The notes below the pieces were generated by a model, which worked only from the letters and a program-made list of their open reading frames with translations, made no database searches and was not told where the DNA came from. 64,000 bases of DNA from Arthrobacter silviterrae. GTDB taxonomy: Bacteria; Actinomycetota; Actinomycetes; Actinomycetales; Micrococcaceae. The stretch lies in the NCBI RefSeq assembly GCF_011045165.1, contig NZ_JAAKZI010000011.1, positions 49,239-113,238 of the forward strand. Reading direction: 5' to 3'. Positions within the stretch are counted from its first letter, which is position 1, and every line of letters starts with the position of its first letter. Shown one piece after another: positions 42,657 through 51,459 of this stretch. The translations under genes and the position numbers were made by a program.

Positions 42657-44081
42657 ATGCGCCGCCGTACACCTTCAGCCTCGGGATCCCTGCGGCGCGC
42701 CTGCGCCCTGGCGGCAGCCGCAGCAGTGGCCCTCTCCATGGCCGCCTGCTCCCCTTCCACCACCCCGGAAACCACCAAAGCACAGCTGGCCGCGCCCGGC
42801 TCCTGGCTGGTGCCGATGCAGGGCGAACGGGACGTGTCCGCCGTCGCCGGAGCCTATCCCATGAAACTGCAATCGCCGACGGCGGGGGGGACGTGGGCCT
42901 ACCTGGACGGGGCAACAAGCTTCAACGCCGACGTCGACCGCCAGCTGCTGGCCGCCCTGGACAAGCACACCGGCGCCCGCTACCAACCCGCCGTGGAAAC
43001 CGCCCGCCAGGACAAGGTAAAACTGACCGTCCAGGGGACCATCGTGCACACGGGCGGGCACTACCTGATCGGGCGCATCCGGATTACCCCGCACGGCCCC
43101 GGGACCACCGCCGAAACAACAATGGTCTATGACTCCGGCACGGGCACCACTGTCCCCTCGGAAGTGCTCGTGGCGCCGGCGCACCGCGGCGAGCTCGCCG
43201 CCCTGATCCGGTCCCTGCGCGGTGCGGACGCCACCGCCCCCGTGCCATTGACGGACCTGGCCTTTGACGCGGCAGGAAATCTGACCATGCCTGCAGGCTC
43301 CGCGAACCGCGCCATGGGCACCCTGAGAATCCCCGCGGCCGCGGTCCGGCCCTGGCTCTCCACCCTGGGCCGCCACGCCCAGGATGAAGCGGACGAGCCC
43401 TGGAAACCGCCGGCCCCGGCCCCGAAGCAACTCCGCCACATCAATTGCGACATCGTCCCGTGCGCTGCCCTGACGTACGACGACGGCCCCTCCCAGGCCA
43501 CCACGCCCCGCCTTTTGAAGATGCTTGAGCAGGCAGGGGCGGGTGCCACGTTCTTCGCCGTCGGCGGCGCCGTGAGCTACAGCCCGCTGATCGCCAGGGC
43601 CGAGCACGACGCCGGCTTCACCGTGGGCAACCACAGCTGGAACCATCCGGACCTGCGCAGGCTCAGCCCGGCCGCCGTCGCCACCCAAATGCAGTGGACC
43701 AACAGCGCCATCAAGGCTGCCACGGGAGCAGCGCCCATGCTGATGCGGGCGCCGTACGGCGGAGTGGACGCGATGGTCCAGCAGAACGTGGGGCTGCCCA
43801 TCATCCTGTGGTCGGTCGATTCCCTCGACTGGCTCTCCCGCGACCCCGCCAAATACATCCCGACCATCATGCGCCTGGTCTCCCCTGGGGCCGTCATCCT
43901 GGAACACGACATCCACGCCACCACGGTGGACCACCAGGGCGAGGTGATCTCGAGGCTGCAAAACGCCGGCTACTACCTGGTGACCGTGCCCCAGCTCTTC
44001 GCCGGCATCCCGCTGCAGGCCGGGCAGGTCTACCGCTGCCGCGGCCATGGCCGCCAATGCACGCCCTCCCCGGGCCGGTAA
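42657..44081 (+). CDS. Polysaccharide deacetylase (NodB/CE4) lipoprotein
   Basis: 474 residues. Lipoprotein signal with hydrophobic core and lipobox MAAC (residues ~28-31). Residues ~45-255 form a mostly beta extracytoplasmic domain resembling the N-terminal half of secreted two-domain deacetylases. The CE4 domain follows: TYDDGP (catalytic base Asp, ~273-278), the metal motif HSWNHPDL (H-x3-H), RAPYGG, WSVDSLDW and LEHDIH. It removes acetyl groups from peptidoglycan GlcNAc/MurNAc or exopolysaccharide at the cell surface. Ends 4 bp before the convergent response-regulator stop. Confidence 0.9.
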   Translation: MRRRTPSASGSLRRACALAAAAAVALSMAACSPSTTPETTKAQLAAPGSWLVPMQGERDVSAVAGAYPMKLQSPTAGGTWAYLDGATSFNADVDRQLLAALDKHTGARYQPAVETARQDKVKLTVQGTIVHTGGHYLIGRIRITPHGPGTTAETTMVYDSGTGTTVPSEVLVAPAHRGELAALIRSLRGADATAPVPLTDLAFDAAGNLTMPAGSANRAMGTLRIPAAAVRPWLSTLGRHAQDEADEPWKPPAPAPKQLRHINCDIVPCAALTYDDGPSQATTPRLLKMLEQAGAGATFFAVGGAVSYSPLIARAEHDAGFTVGNHSWNHPDLRRLSPAAVATQMQWTNSAIKAATGAAPMLMRAPYGGVDAMVQQNVGLPIILWSVDSLDWLSRDPAKYIPTIMRLVSPGAVILEHDIHATTVDHQGEVISRLQNAGYYLVTVPQLFAGIPLQAGQVYRCRGHGRQCTPSPGR

Positions 44082-44084
44082 CGG

Positions 44085-44966
44085 CTAAACAACCAGCTTG
44101 TAACCCACCCCGCGCACGGTCTTGATCCAACGCGGCGAGCGCGGGTCGTCGCCCAGCTTCCGCCGCAGGTTGGCCATGTGGACCTCAATGGTCCGCTCGT
44201 CGGAATCGTTCACGTACGCGCCGCCGTGGTAGCCGTCCCCGCGCAGCCGGCGCACCAGCTCGGCCTTGGTGCGCACCAGGCTGCCGCTCTCCAGCATGGC
44301 CGCCAGCAGGTCAAATTCGGTCCGGGTGAGCTCCAGCTCCGCACCGTCCAGCTCGGCCGTGCGCGCGGCGCCGTCGAGCACCAGCCCGCTGTGCCCCAGG
44401 CTGCCGGGGCGGTCACCTTTCCCTTCAACGTCCGACGGCGGCACCCGGCGAGTAGCGCTGTCAACGTCCCCCGACGACGGCGGCACGCGGTGGGTGGCGC
44501 TGTCGACGTCCCCAGACGCCCCCGAACCCCGTTGATTGAGCCTGTCGAAATCCTCCGCCGTCGAACCCGCCGAACCAGCCGAACCCCCGGCACCCACCCG
44601 CGGCCGGCGCAGCATGGCCCCCACGCGGGCCCGCAGTTCGCGGGGCCGGAAGGGTTTCGTCAGATAGTCGTCGGCCCCGGTTTCCAGGCCCAGCAGGGTG
44701 TCCAGCTCGTCGCCGCGGGCGGTGAGCATGATGATGTAGCAGTCGCTGAAGAGCCGTATCCGGCGGGCCACCTCGAAGCCGTCAATGTCGGGCAGGCCCA
44801 AATCGAGGGTGACCACGGCGGGGTTGTGCCGCCGCACGGCTTCCACCCCGTCCACGCCGCTGTCCACGGCGTGGACGTCGAAGCCGGACTGGTTCAGGAC
44901 CACGTTGATCAGCTCCCGGATGTCCTGGTCGTCCTCAATGACCACCGCTCCCCGTGGACTATCCAT
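44085..44966 (-). CDS. OmpR-family response regulator with inserted linker
   Basis: 293 residues, about 60 more than usual. Receiver domain with acidic pair at residues 11-13, phospho-acceptor Asp55 (TLDLGLPD), Thr/Ala in MLTARG and the conserved Lys in LTKPF. The winged helix has LTRTEFDLLAAML and RTIEVHMANLRRKLGDD, ending VRGVGYKLVV. The extra residues (~124-190) are a low-complexity linker: one part is the dispersed repeat (44531-44552) read as EDFDRLNQR, another a 14-residue duplicated unit GDVDSAT-RVPPS (44437-44520). It is divergent from the histidine kinase at 45148 and is probably its partner. Confidence 0.9.
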   Translation of the reverse strand: MDSPRGAVVIEDDQDIRELINVVLNQSGFDVHAVDSGVDGVEAVRRHNPAVVTLDLGLPDIDGFEVARRIRLFSDCYIIMLTARGDELDTLLGLETGADDYLTKPFRPRELRARVGAMLRRPRVGAGGSAGSAGSTAEDFDRLNQRGSGASGDVDSATHRVPPSSGDVDSATRRVPPSDVEGKGDRPGSLGHSGLVLDGAARTAELDGAELELTRTEFDLLAAMLESGSLVRTKAELVRRLRGDGYHGGAYVNDSDERTIEVHMANLRRKLGDDPRSPRWIKTVRGVGYKLVV

Positions 44967-45147
44967 TACTCCCCCGCCAAACTCGAGACCGACAAAACCC
45001 GCAACATAGCAGCACTACCTTAGAAATTTGAGCCGGCAGCCAGCCACCCCCAGGCAACTGGCCGCCGGACGCACGCTCGCGCGGGCGTATCCACAGTATG
45101 ACATCATCAATACCGTTGACCCAGTGCCTAACACCAATGGACATTAA

Positions 45148-46863
45148 GTGACCCGAACCGCCGACACCTTGATCCGCCGCCATTTCTACGACAGGTCGCT
45201 GCGCACCCGCGTGGTCCTCACCCAGGCACCGCTCACCCTGACCGTGGCGTTGATGCTGGCCCATGCGGCGATGCTATACCCGCAGGCGTACGGCAACCTG
45301 GCGTTCACCATTGGCATGTGGCTGCATGCTGCCATCTTCGTGGTGTGCCTGGCAGTGCCGTGGGACAGGCTTCCGCCGGCCGCGTTCCTCACCATCCCGT
45401 ACCTGGATTTTGTGGCGATCGGCTTCTCACGGGAGGGCGGCCTGCAGTACGCCACCTCGGCCGGGCTGCTGGTGCTCTTCCCGGTGTTCTGGATTTCCGC
45501 GGCGGGCCTGGCCCGGCGCACGGCCATTGCCGGCAGCACCGTGGCCACCCTCCTGATGGTCTGGACGCCCGTGTTCCTGGCCGGCACAGAGGCCACGCCG
45601 GACCAGCTGGGCAAGCCGTTGCTGTTCCCCTTCATGATGGCCGGGTTTTCCGCCACCGTGGTGATCATCACCGCCAACATGGACCGCCAGCGCGTGGCCC
45701 TGCAGGAGAAGGACTTCCAGCTGCGGGAGGCCCTGGAGCAGAGCCGGCACCGCGAGCAGCTGCTGGCCGCGGTGGTGGACACCGTGGCCGTGGGACTGGT
45801 GGTGGTGGACGGGGACGGCCATGACCAGCTCATCAACTCCACGCAGGAAACCTTGCACGCCCTGGCCGTGCCGCGGGGCATGGCGGACCCGCCGGAGAAG
45901 GACCTGCTGGTTTTCGCGCCCGACGCCGTAACTCCCCTGAGTGCCGAGGCCCGCCCCGTGCGCCGGGCCGTCCAGGGTGAGTCCTTCACCAATTACCAGG
46001 TGTGGATTGGCCAGGGCGATTCGGCCCGGGCGGTCTCCACCACGGCCCGGCAAATTTCCACCAACGACGGCGGCAATGCCGGTGCCGTCATCGCGTTCCA
46101 TGACGTGACGGAAATGGTGGCGGCACTCGCGGCCAAGGACGACTTCGTGGCCAATGTGTCGCACGAATTCCGCACCCCGTTGACCTCCATCCAGGGCTAC
46201 CTGGGCCTGGCCCTGGATGAAGGGGAGCTGCTGCCGGCACACGTGGTGAAGTACCTGGGCGTGGCGGAACGCAATGCCGAACGCCTCAACGCCCTGGTGG
46301 CGGACCTGCTCTCCAGCGACCACATGACCATCTCCCCCGCCGTGGCGGATGTGGCCGGGATCGTGGCGGACAGCGTGGCGTCGGCGCGGCCGGCCGCTGA
46401 CAAGAACGGCGTAGTGCTCACGGTGGAATCGCCGGCTTCTCTCCCCGCCCTGGTGGACGCCGGCCGCTTCGGCCAGGCGCTGGACAACCTGGTTTCGAAC
46501 GCGGTCAAGTACTCGCCCGACGGCGGCACCGTCACGGTGCGTGCCTGGGCCGGCGACGGCGGCAGCACAGGCAGCGCCGCCGCAGCCGCCGCAGCCGGCG
46601 CCGGCAGCGCCGGCAGCGACCTATTCTGCGAAGTTCAGGACACCGGGATCGGCATGAGCAGTGCCGAGCAGGCAGATGCCTTCACCAAGTTCTTCCGCGC
46701 AGAACAGGCACTCAAGCGCTCCATCCCCGGCCTGGGCCTGGGACTGCAAATCACCCGGACCATCGTCACCAAGCACGGCGGCACGATTACCATTGAAAGC
46801 GCACGTGGCAAGGGCACCACCATGCGGATGGTGCTGCCCGGCTGCGTCCAGGATTCGGCATAA
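45148..46863 (+). CDS. Membrane sensor histidine kinase
   Basis: 571 residues from GTG 45148. Five or six hydrophobic segments in the first ~190 residues with short loops, so sensing is intramembrane or of a small ligand; then a PAS-like domain (~residues 205-325, QLLAAVVDTVAVGLVVVDGDG), the dimerisation/phospho-acceptor helix with His339 (VSHEFRTPLTSIQGYLGLAL), and the HATPase with N box NLVSNAVKYSPDG, DTGIGM and GLGLGLQI. An Ala/Gly-rich insert (~residues 470-490) splits the ATPase lid region. Partner is the divergent regulator at 44085; the 181-bp gap is the shared promoter. Signal unknown. Confidence 0.9.
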   Translation: MTRTADTLIRRHFYDRSLRTRVVLTQAPLTLTVALMLAHAAMLYPQAYGNLAFTIGMWLHAAIFVVCLAVPWDRLPPAAFLTIPYLDFVAIGFSREGGLQYATSAGLLVLFPVFWISAAGLARRTAIAGSTVATLLMVWTPVFLAGTEATPDQLGKPLLFPFMMAGFSATVVIITANMDRQRVALQEKDFQLREALEQSRHREQLLAAVVDTVAVGLVVVDGDGHDQLINSTQETLHALAVPRGMADPPEKDLLVFAPDAVTPLSAEARPVRRAVQGESFTNYQVWIGQGDSARAVSTTARQISTNDGGNAGAVIAFHDVTEMVAALAAKDDFVANVSHEFRTPLTSIQGYLGLALDEGELLPAHVVKYLGVAERNAERLNALVADLLSSDHMTISPAVADVAGIVADSVASARPAADKNGVVLTVESPASLPALVDAGRFGQALDNLVSNAVKYSPDGGTVTVRAWAGDGGSTGSAAAAAAAGAGSAGSDLFCEVQDTGIGMSSAEQADAFTKFFRAEQALKRSIPGLGLGLQITRTIVTKHGGTITIESARGKGTTMRMVLPGCVQDSA

Positions 46864-47173
46864 TTCCACGGGCGCCAACAGCGCGGGCCAGATGCCCACC
46901 GCCGTCGCTCCCCGGTACAAGGTGGGCAGCCATTCCGCCCGCAACTCCCCCTGCGCGCAGTAATGTTCCCCCGGACCAGCAGCCATCGCAAATTTCCTCA
47001 CGAGAAAGTCGCGCCCCCAGCAGGCACTAAGTGCTGCCCCCAGCAAGCACTTAACACCATTGAACCAAATAAGCAGAGCGTTGTGGCGACTTTGGTGGTC
47101 CGTGTCACATTTTTAAATCTGGAATATTCCATGCAAAACCGGTCCGCGCCCCAAAAGCCGCCGTCCGGGAGAG
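46864..47173. other. Intergenic region, no supported gene
   Basis: Between the kinase stop and the convergent end of the SipW-locus gene. Contains a short direct repeat GCCCCCAGCAGGCACT / GCCCCCAGCAAGCACT (about 47013 and 47035) and an AT-rich patch TTTTTAAATCTGGAATATTC near 47115. No reading frame with coding character and no clear terminator. Confidence 0.5.
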
Positions 47174-48085
47174 TCAGGAATCGGCCACGGTGCAGGAGGG
47201 GAAGTAGTATCTCACCACCTTGTACACGGGATCCCCGGCCTGGGTGCCGTTCATGGGCTGGATGCGCAGCGTGTAGTCCGCGTAGTACGGTGCCAGCAGG
47301 TCCAGCGGATTGACGGGGTTCCCGGCCGCATCGGTGGCGGCCTGCGGGAACACCAGCGTTGCCGCCAGGCCCGTGGCCGTGAACTCCACCCCGTAGCTGG
47401 AGGTCCGCGACTTCAGGCTCACCACATAGCTGGTGGCCCCGGGCGCCGCCGTCCAGGACAGGGGCAGGGCGGAGGTGGTGGCGGAGCGCACCACGGACTG
47501 GGAGGAGACGGTGAAGGGGCCCAGCGGGGACTGGCCCGCGGGGTCGGCGTAGGAGCAGTTGGTGGAATCGCTCGCGGAATACAGGTAGCTGCGGTACGCG
47601 GCATCGCCGGGGGTGGCGCCGTTGACGGGCAGGATCCGCAGCACGTAGCTGCCGTACGAGGCCGCAGTGCGGTCCAGGGTGAACACCGCGGACGCCCCTG
47701 TCACGGACGTGGTGGTGTTGTAGCTGTAGCCGGTGCCGGTGAACGTCAGCGTCACCGTGTACGCCGTGGCATTGGGCACGCCCAGCCAGGAAAACCTGAT
47801 GTCCGCGGAGGTCTTGGTCTTCAGCGACGATTGCGGCTGCACCGAGGCGCACGTGACCAGGGCAGGGTTGACCGCCCCGGGGCGCACGGCCATGACGGGT
47901 GCGCTCACCACGGTGGCGTACTGCACGGGCGGTCCCCAGCTCCCGGCCGTGACGGCCATGGTGGCCGTGGCCTGCTGCTGCCACTTGGCTGCCGCCGCCG
48001 CGGTCCCACCGCCCACCAGCACTGTCACCAGGAAGAGCACGACGGCGGCGCGCCGGGTGGCCTTCGAGCCGGCCAGGCCCCTCAC
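47174..48085 (-). CDS. Exported protein with fibronectin-III-like domains, SipW-locus substrate candidate
   Basis: About 303 residues from GTG 48085, 8 bp after the signal peptidase stop. N-terminus: RRAAVVLFLVTVLVGGGTAA then AAAKWQQQATATMAVTAGSW, the arrangement of an alternate-type signal peptide (hydrophobic core, then a W and a threonine-rich first strand) processed by SipW-like peptidases. Two beta-rich modules of ~100 residues follow, each with SWxxxPxATxYxVxL and YxLRIxPxNGTxxGDxxY, fibronectin-III-like. Longer upstream starts would read through the peptidase gene in another frame and are rejected. Cysteines occur near the end of each module. Confidence 0.72.
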   Translation of the reverse strand: MRGLAGSKATRRAAVVLFLVTVLVGGGTAAAAAKWQQQATATMAVTAGSWGPPVQYATVVSAPVMAVRPGAVNPALVTCASVQPQSSLKTKTSADIRFSWLGVPNATAYTVTLTFTGTGYSYNTTTSVTGASAVFTLDRTAASYGSYVLRILPVNGATPGDAAYRSYLYSASDSTNCSYADPAGQSPLGPFTVSSQSVVRSATTSALPLSWTAAPGATSYVVSLKSRTSSYGVEFTATGLAATLVFPQAATDAAGNPVNPLDLLAPYYADYTLRIQPMNGTQAGDPVYKVVRYYFPSCTVADS

Positions 48086-48093
48086 GCTGGCAC

Positions 48094-48654
48094 CTACGCG
48101 TCCACCGAATCCGGGGACTGCCGGCGCGCAGCCGAAACCGCCTTGGACCGCCGCTTCGCCCGGCCCCGCACGCCCTGCACCAGGTTGAGCAGGCCAAAGC
48201 CGATCAGCCCGGCCGCCAGCACGGGCACCAATGCGCCCCGGTTGGTTTGGCCCAGGAGGTTGGCGGCAAAGCCCACATAGGGGACGGCGTAAAGCAGTTT
48301 GCCGCGGAGCTGCGGGGCGTGGACCGGGGAAGGATCGGCAAGGGCGTTGTTGTCGCCCTTCGTGGTGAGCACCCGCTCCCCCGCCTGCGTGGTGCCCACG
48401 GCGATGATGCGGTGGCTGATCACGGCGGGCTTGCCGGACTCCAGCTGGTAGGTGACGATGTCCCCCACCTTGAGTTCGTTGAACGGCGTGGGCTTGACCA
48501 CCAGAAAGGTGCCCGGCGCGTACTTTGGCGCCATGGAGTTGGTGAGCACGGTGTACGTCTGCGAGCCCGTCGCAGCGGGCCCCACCACCAGCACCAGTGC
48601 GGCCAGGGCGGCAACGATGAATAGCAGGAATCCTGCAATGCGTCCGGTGGTCAT
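48094..48654 (-). CDS. Signal peptidase I of the SipW / ER type (Ser-His)
   Basis: 186 residues. One N-terminal membrane helix (residues ~7-27), catalytic Ser40 in TNSMAPKYAPG, then GDIVTY and His81 in ISHRIIAV. The general base is His, as in SipW and eukaryotic SPC subunits, not the Lys of LepB. GDNN and a C-terminal helix before a basic tail complete the family pattern. Start ATG 48654 behind AAAGGAC. Sits between two candidate substrates, the classic layout of TasA/SipW-like loci. It should remove the alternate-type signal peptides encoded around it. Confidence 0.9.
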   Translation of the reverse strand: MTTGRIAGFLLFIVAALAALVLVVGPAATGSQTYTVLTNSMAPKYAPGTFLVVKPTPFNELKVGDIVTYQLESGKPAVISHRIIAVGTTQAGERVLTTKGDNNALADPSPVHAPQLRGKLLYAVPYVGFAANLLGQTNRGALVPVLAAGLIGFGLLNLVQGVRGRAKRRSKAVSAARRQSPDSVDA

Positions 48655-48699
48655 GGTCTGGTCCTTTCAGGAAATTCGATGGCTGGGGTTGGCTGCGTG

Positions 48700-49275
48700 C
48701 TACAGCTGGGTCACGGAGAGCGGAATGCTGATGCCGGCGGTGGTGCCGGACAGGCTGGCGGGGGTAGCAGCGTCCAGTGACGCCTGGAAGCAAAACACCC
48801 CCGTGGCTCCCTTGGCGATGGTGGTGGCGGGCAGGTCAGTGGGAAGAACTGAGGTGTACAGGGAGGCGTCGGAGCACTGTGCCGCGGAAGTGGCGGCCAC
48901 GGACTTGACCGTCAGGTAGCCGGCCAGGCCGCTCCCGCCGTCCGTCGCCGTCGGGCTGGAGGCAACGGCGGCCCGGAGCGTAAAGGCCCCGCCCGCATTC
49001 GTCACGTTGCCCAACTGGACCCCGGCGTAAACCGGCCGCCCCGGCACCAGGGTGCCGGCCGGCGTCGTGCTTAAGGAAAGGCTGGCGGCGGTGCCGTTGG
49101 GGAGGGTCATGTCCGTGACGGTGCCGGAGGGGGCGTCGCCGAGGGTGACGCGGAAGTCGGCGGCGGTGACTGTGCCCATGCCGGCGCCGGCCGCGGTGTT
49201 CCAGAGGGCTTAGCTGCCTTGCACGGCCAGCAGTCCCAGGATCACCGCAACCAGCATCAGTCCTGCCGCCTTCAT
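48700..49275 (-). pseudogene. Alternate-type signal peptide protein with a nonsense codon in the signal peptide
   Basis: From ATG 49275 the frame gives MKAAGLMLVAVILGLLAVQG, Ser, then TAA (49210-49212) and continues ALWNTAAGAG and a 159-residue beta-rich mature domain (GTVTAADFRVTLGDAP ... SIPLSVTQL). The partial copy at 51564 has TAC (Tyr) at the stop position, the aromatic residue expected before A-x-W in this signal type. A restart at ATG 49179 would give the mature domain without an export signal. Ribosome site GGGGGAACGCC is intact. So the gene is either inactive, or rescued by stop read-through. The signal-peptide part (49180-49275) is a 96-bp copy of 51469-51564. Confidence 0.78.
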
Positions 49276-49465
49276 GGCGTTCCCCCTGCCCGTGGTGTGA
49301 ATTGGGTGGCAGGTGGCCCTGCCGCTGGGAACAACTATGCCCGGCGGACCTCAAGACGGGGGCGCAAAAATCCGGAAGATCTGCCGAAGATTGGCGCAGG
49401 ATTTGAACCGGTCCCCAAGGCTGAATTTTGGCTCAAGACGGGCCAGGAATCTGGGCAGGACGTGG
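49276..49465 (-). repeat. Duplicated promoter/leader, copy 2
   Basis: About 190 bp resembling 52124-52325: same GGCAGG-CCTGCC leader hairpin, CCTCAAGACGGGGGCGCAAAA, CCGAAGATTGGCGCAG and CAAGGCTGAATTTTGGCTCA blocks, each with point differences. In its own orientation it leads into the gene at 49275. Confidence 0.8.
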
Positions 49466-50015
49466 CAGGGCCGTGTGTAACCGGTTCGAATTCGACACCG
49501 CTCCCGAGACGATGTCAGCTGTTCAGGGTTTATGCCTTATTGAACGTCCCTGGCCGCGGTGGACTGCCCGGTAGTGGGAGCTTTGGCATGTGGCAATCCA
49601 TCAGGCGTACGTAGTAGGCTACAGGAGCACTACGGGATCGGTCCTCTGTTCAATGGTTCACCATTCGAATAGGCAGCGTGGTGCATAGAAAGCATTGAAG
49701 GGCCCACCGCGGTGAGCCCTCTCTTTCGTTAACGCTGTTATTTGCGACGCAGACCAAGGGATATAGCACCTTGTAGCTCTTGAGAGTGGTGCCCGCCCGC
49801 GAGTCTGCCGAGGACATCAACTCATACCTCAACGGGGCAAGACCGTCGAACGGTTTGTGCGAAGTTAAAAGTGCTCTAGTGCCGCCATAAGAAGGGTGGA
49901 GGCCGACTCATGACTTTGCATCTACCGCCCTTGATATCTCACGCGCACTTTAAGATGTATTTTTGGGTGCATTTCTGCTATCGATTTACTGTTCCATCTG
50001 ACATACAATCGAATT
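49466..50015. other. Gene-free left part of the inserted segment, with one terminator-like hairpin
   Basis: 550 bases. AGGGC-CACCGCGGTG-GCCCT (49699-49720) followed by CTCTTTC looks like a rho-independent terminator on the + strand, with no gene visible upstream of it. From ~49840 the sequence is AT-richer and forms the promoter side of the toxin-antitoxin pair, with TACAAT at 50004-50009 only 6 bases before the ATG. A 60-codon minus-strand frame at 49650-49832 has no support. Confidence 0.45.
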
Positions 50016-50414
50016 ATGACAACCGTGATGAAGTCCGATCAACGACCAGGCCTGCGGGCCTATGACGACTCGGTCCGGCTCGCATTCCCCGAGCTGGTTT
50101 CGCAACTGCGCGAGATCCTTGGAGTGCGTCTCGTCGCGTACATCGGTGGTGTGAAGTCCGCACGATCGGTGTCCAGTTGGGCAGAAGGCACAGGGTCGCC
50201 CGGCGAGGTCGACCAAGAGCGCCTGCGCCATGCCTTCCACGTCGCTGGTTTGCTGAGAGAAAAGTACGACGCCGCTACGGTGCAGTCGTGGTTCAAGGGA
50301 ATGAACCCTGCGCTGAATGACGACGCGCCGGCACACGTCCTGCGCGAGGTCGATCCAATGAAAGGCGCCCGCGACTTGATCGCCGCGGCAAAAGCGTTCG
50401 CCTACATCGGATGA
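50016..50414 (+). CDS. Xre/MbcA/ParS-type antitoxin
   Basis: 132 residues, no signal. Central LREILGVRLVAYIGGVKSARSVSSWAEG resembles the HTH of the Xre-MbcA-ParS antitoxins, and the C-terminal LREKYDAATVQSWFKGMNPAL followed by APAHVLREVDP is their toxin-binding DUF2384 block. The stop overlaps the RES gene start (ATGA at 50411), the usual antitoxin-toxin order. It should bind and neutralise the toxin and repress their promoter. The strand is opposite to the SipW locus on both sides. Confidence 0.8.
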   Translation: MTTVMKSDQRPGLRAYDDSVRLAFPELVSQLREILGVRLVAYIGGVKSARSVSSWAEGTGSPGEVDQERLRHAFHVAGLLREKYDAATVQSWFKGMNPALNDDAPAHVLREVDPMKGARDLIAAAKAFAYIG

Positions 50415-50950
50415 GCAGCCCGGATCTCGAGATCGAGGGCTCCGAAGAGCCCAGCCAGGTCTGGCGTGTCGGCTTTGCGCCGGACGCCTGGGCATGGACA
50501 CCGTGGACCTACGCCGACGATGAAGGTTTGTTCGGTGGTCGCTGGGACGACCAGCAGTACGGATCAGCGCACCAGAGTGGCCGATACTGCTTCGTTACGC
50601 ATTCGCGTAGCATCGCAGCGCTGACTACCCACTACCCGTTCAACGAACATGGGCTTGCCGCCGGAGACGTCGACGCAGCCCTTCTGAAGGATGCCCGCGA
50701 CCGAATTCTCACCCGCTCAATCGCCAGGTGGTTGTATGACCTCCATGACGAAGGGAACGTCGTCGATGGTGTGAGGTTCAATTCCCGTCACGGGGACGAG
50801 ATCCGTGTCTGGGCCGTGTTCGAGCGTCCCGGTGACCCGGCACGAAGCCCACGCATCCAGCCTTCGGACGAGCCAGCCAAGGTGCATCCGGACCACCCTG
50901 AACTGCAGGAGGCATTCGCCCGATTTGACCTGCATTGGCACGAAGACTGA
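50411..50950 (+). CDS. RES-domain toxin
   Basis: 179 residues. RES toxins are NAD+-degrading ADP-ribosyltransferase-like proteins. Visible family features: QVWRVGFAPDAW (Arg of the R-E-S triad), LFGGRWDD near the N-terminus, an aromatic ITHxSR-like CFVTHSRSIAAL region, and DGVRFNSRHGDEIRVWAVFE near the C-terminus, matching the GIxYxSRxxxxxxWAlF pattern with its Ser. The glutamate of the triad is not certain from sequence alone. Coupled to the antitoxin by a 4-bp overlap. Confidence 0.72.
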   Translation: MSSPDLEIEGSEEPSQVWRVGFAPDAWAWTPWTYADDEGLFGGRWDDQQYGSAHQSGRYCFVTHSRSIAALTTHYPFNEHGLAAGDVDAALLKDARDRILTRSIARWLYDLHDEGNVVDGVRFNSRHGDEIRVWAVFERPGDPARSPRIQPSDEPAKVHPDHPELQEAFARFDLHWHED

Positions 50951-50953
50951 ACC

Positions 50954-51418
50954 TTTAGGCACAGCCGAGGCCCGTCAGAGGTTTCGCGCTGCGCTGCCTG
51001 ACTTGATCTGGAATGCCGCCGCGCTGGAGGGCAACACGAGGTCGCTTCCGGAGGTGCCGGCTCTCCTTGACTGGTCCACGGTCCAGGGCCAGAGAGCCGA
51101 CGAGGAGCAGCAGATCCTGGCCCCCAGCGTGGGCTACACCTGGTCGACGAACTTGCCGGAGCAGGCGCCTTCTAGCTCGACAAAACAACCTCAGACCGAA
51201 TCCATAAAAATGTGGCCCGGCACGAGGCCATCGAGTCGGGCCGTTTTCGCGGCGAACGCACTGTGCAGGGCGGCGGCACTCTGCGCCTGATGAGCGGCGG
51301 CTACGTCGACGGCGTCCCACAAGCAGAGCGTTCCGGACGCTGGCAGCGGCTCATGATGGCTGGCGAGCTCATGGCCCTCGGCTTCGATGCAGTGAACATC
51401 CCCTACGCGCGACGGCGG
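50954..51418 (+). pseudogene. Fic (Fido) protein remnant
   Basis: Two pieces in different frames. The first (50954-51125) reads as a Fic N-terminal region: IWNAAALEGNTRSLPEVPAL, then ADEEQQIL. The second (51212-51418) reads HEAIESGRFRGERTV and, after a junction near 51325, RLMMAGELMALGFDAVNIPY and ARR, the text that normally follows the HPFxDGNGR core. The core itself (His motif) is missing between GVPQAE and RLMMAG, so at least one frameshift and one deletion have occurred. Inactive as an AMP-transferase. Confidence 0.7.
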
Positions 51419-51459
51419 GTGGTTTGGGGCCTGCGCCTGGTGGCATTCTGGAGCTGGGC

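Noticed and set aside
47174..48793. 539-codon version of the fibronectin-like protein starting at 48793
   Set aside because: Its first ~236 codons read through the signal peptidase gene in another frame; the exported start at 48085 with a signal-like segment is preferred.
49479..49492. tRNA T-arm-like GGTTCGAATTC (possible attachment site)
   Set aside because: No flanking stems or acceptor end can be folded around it.
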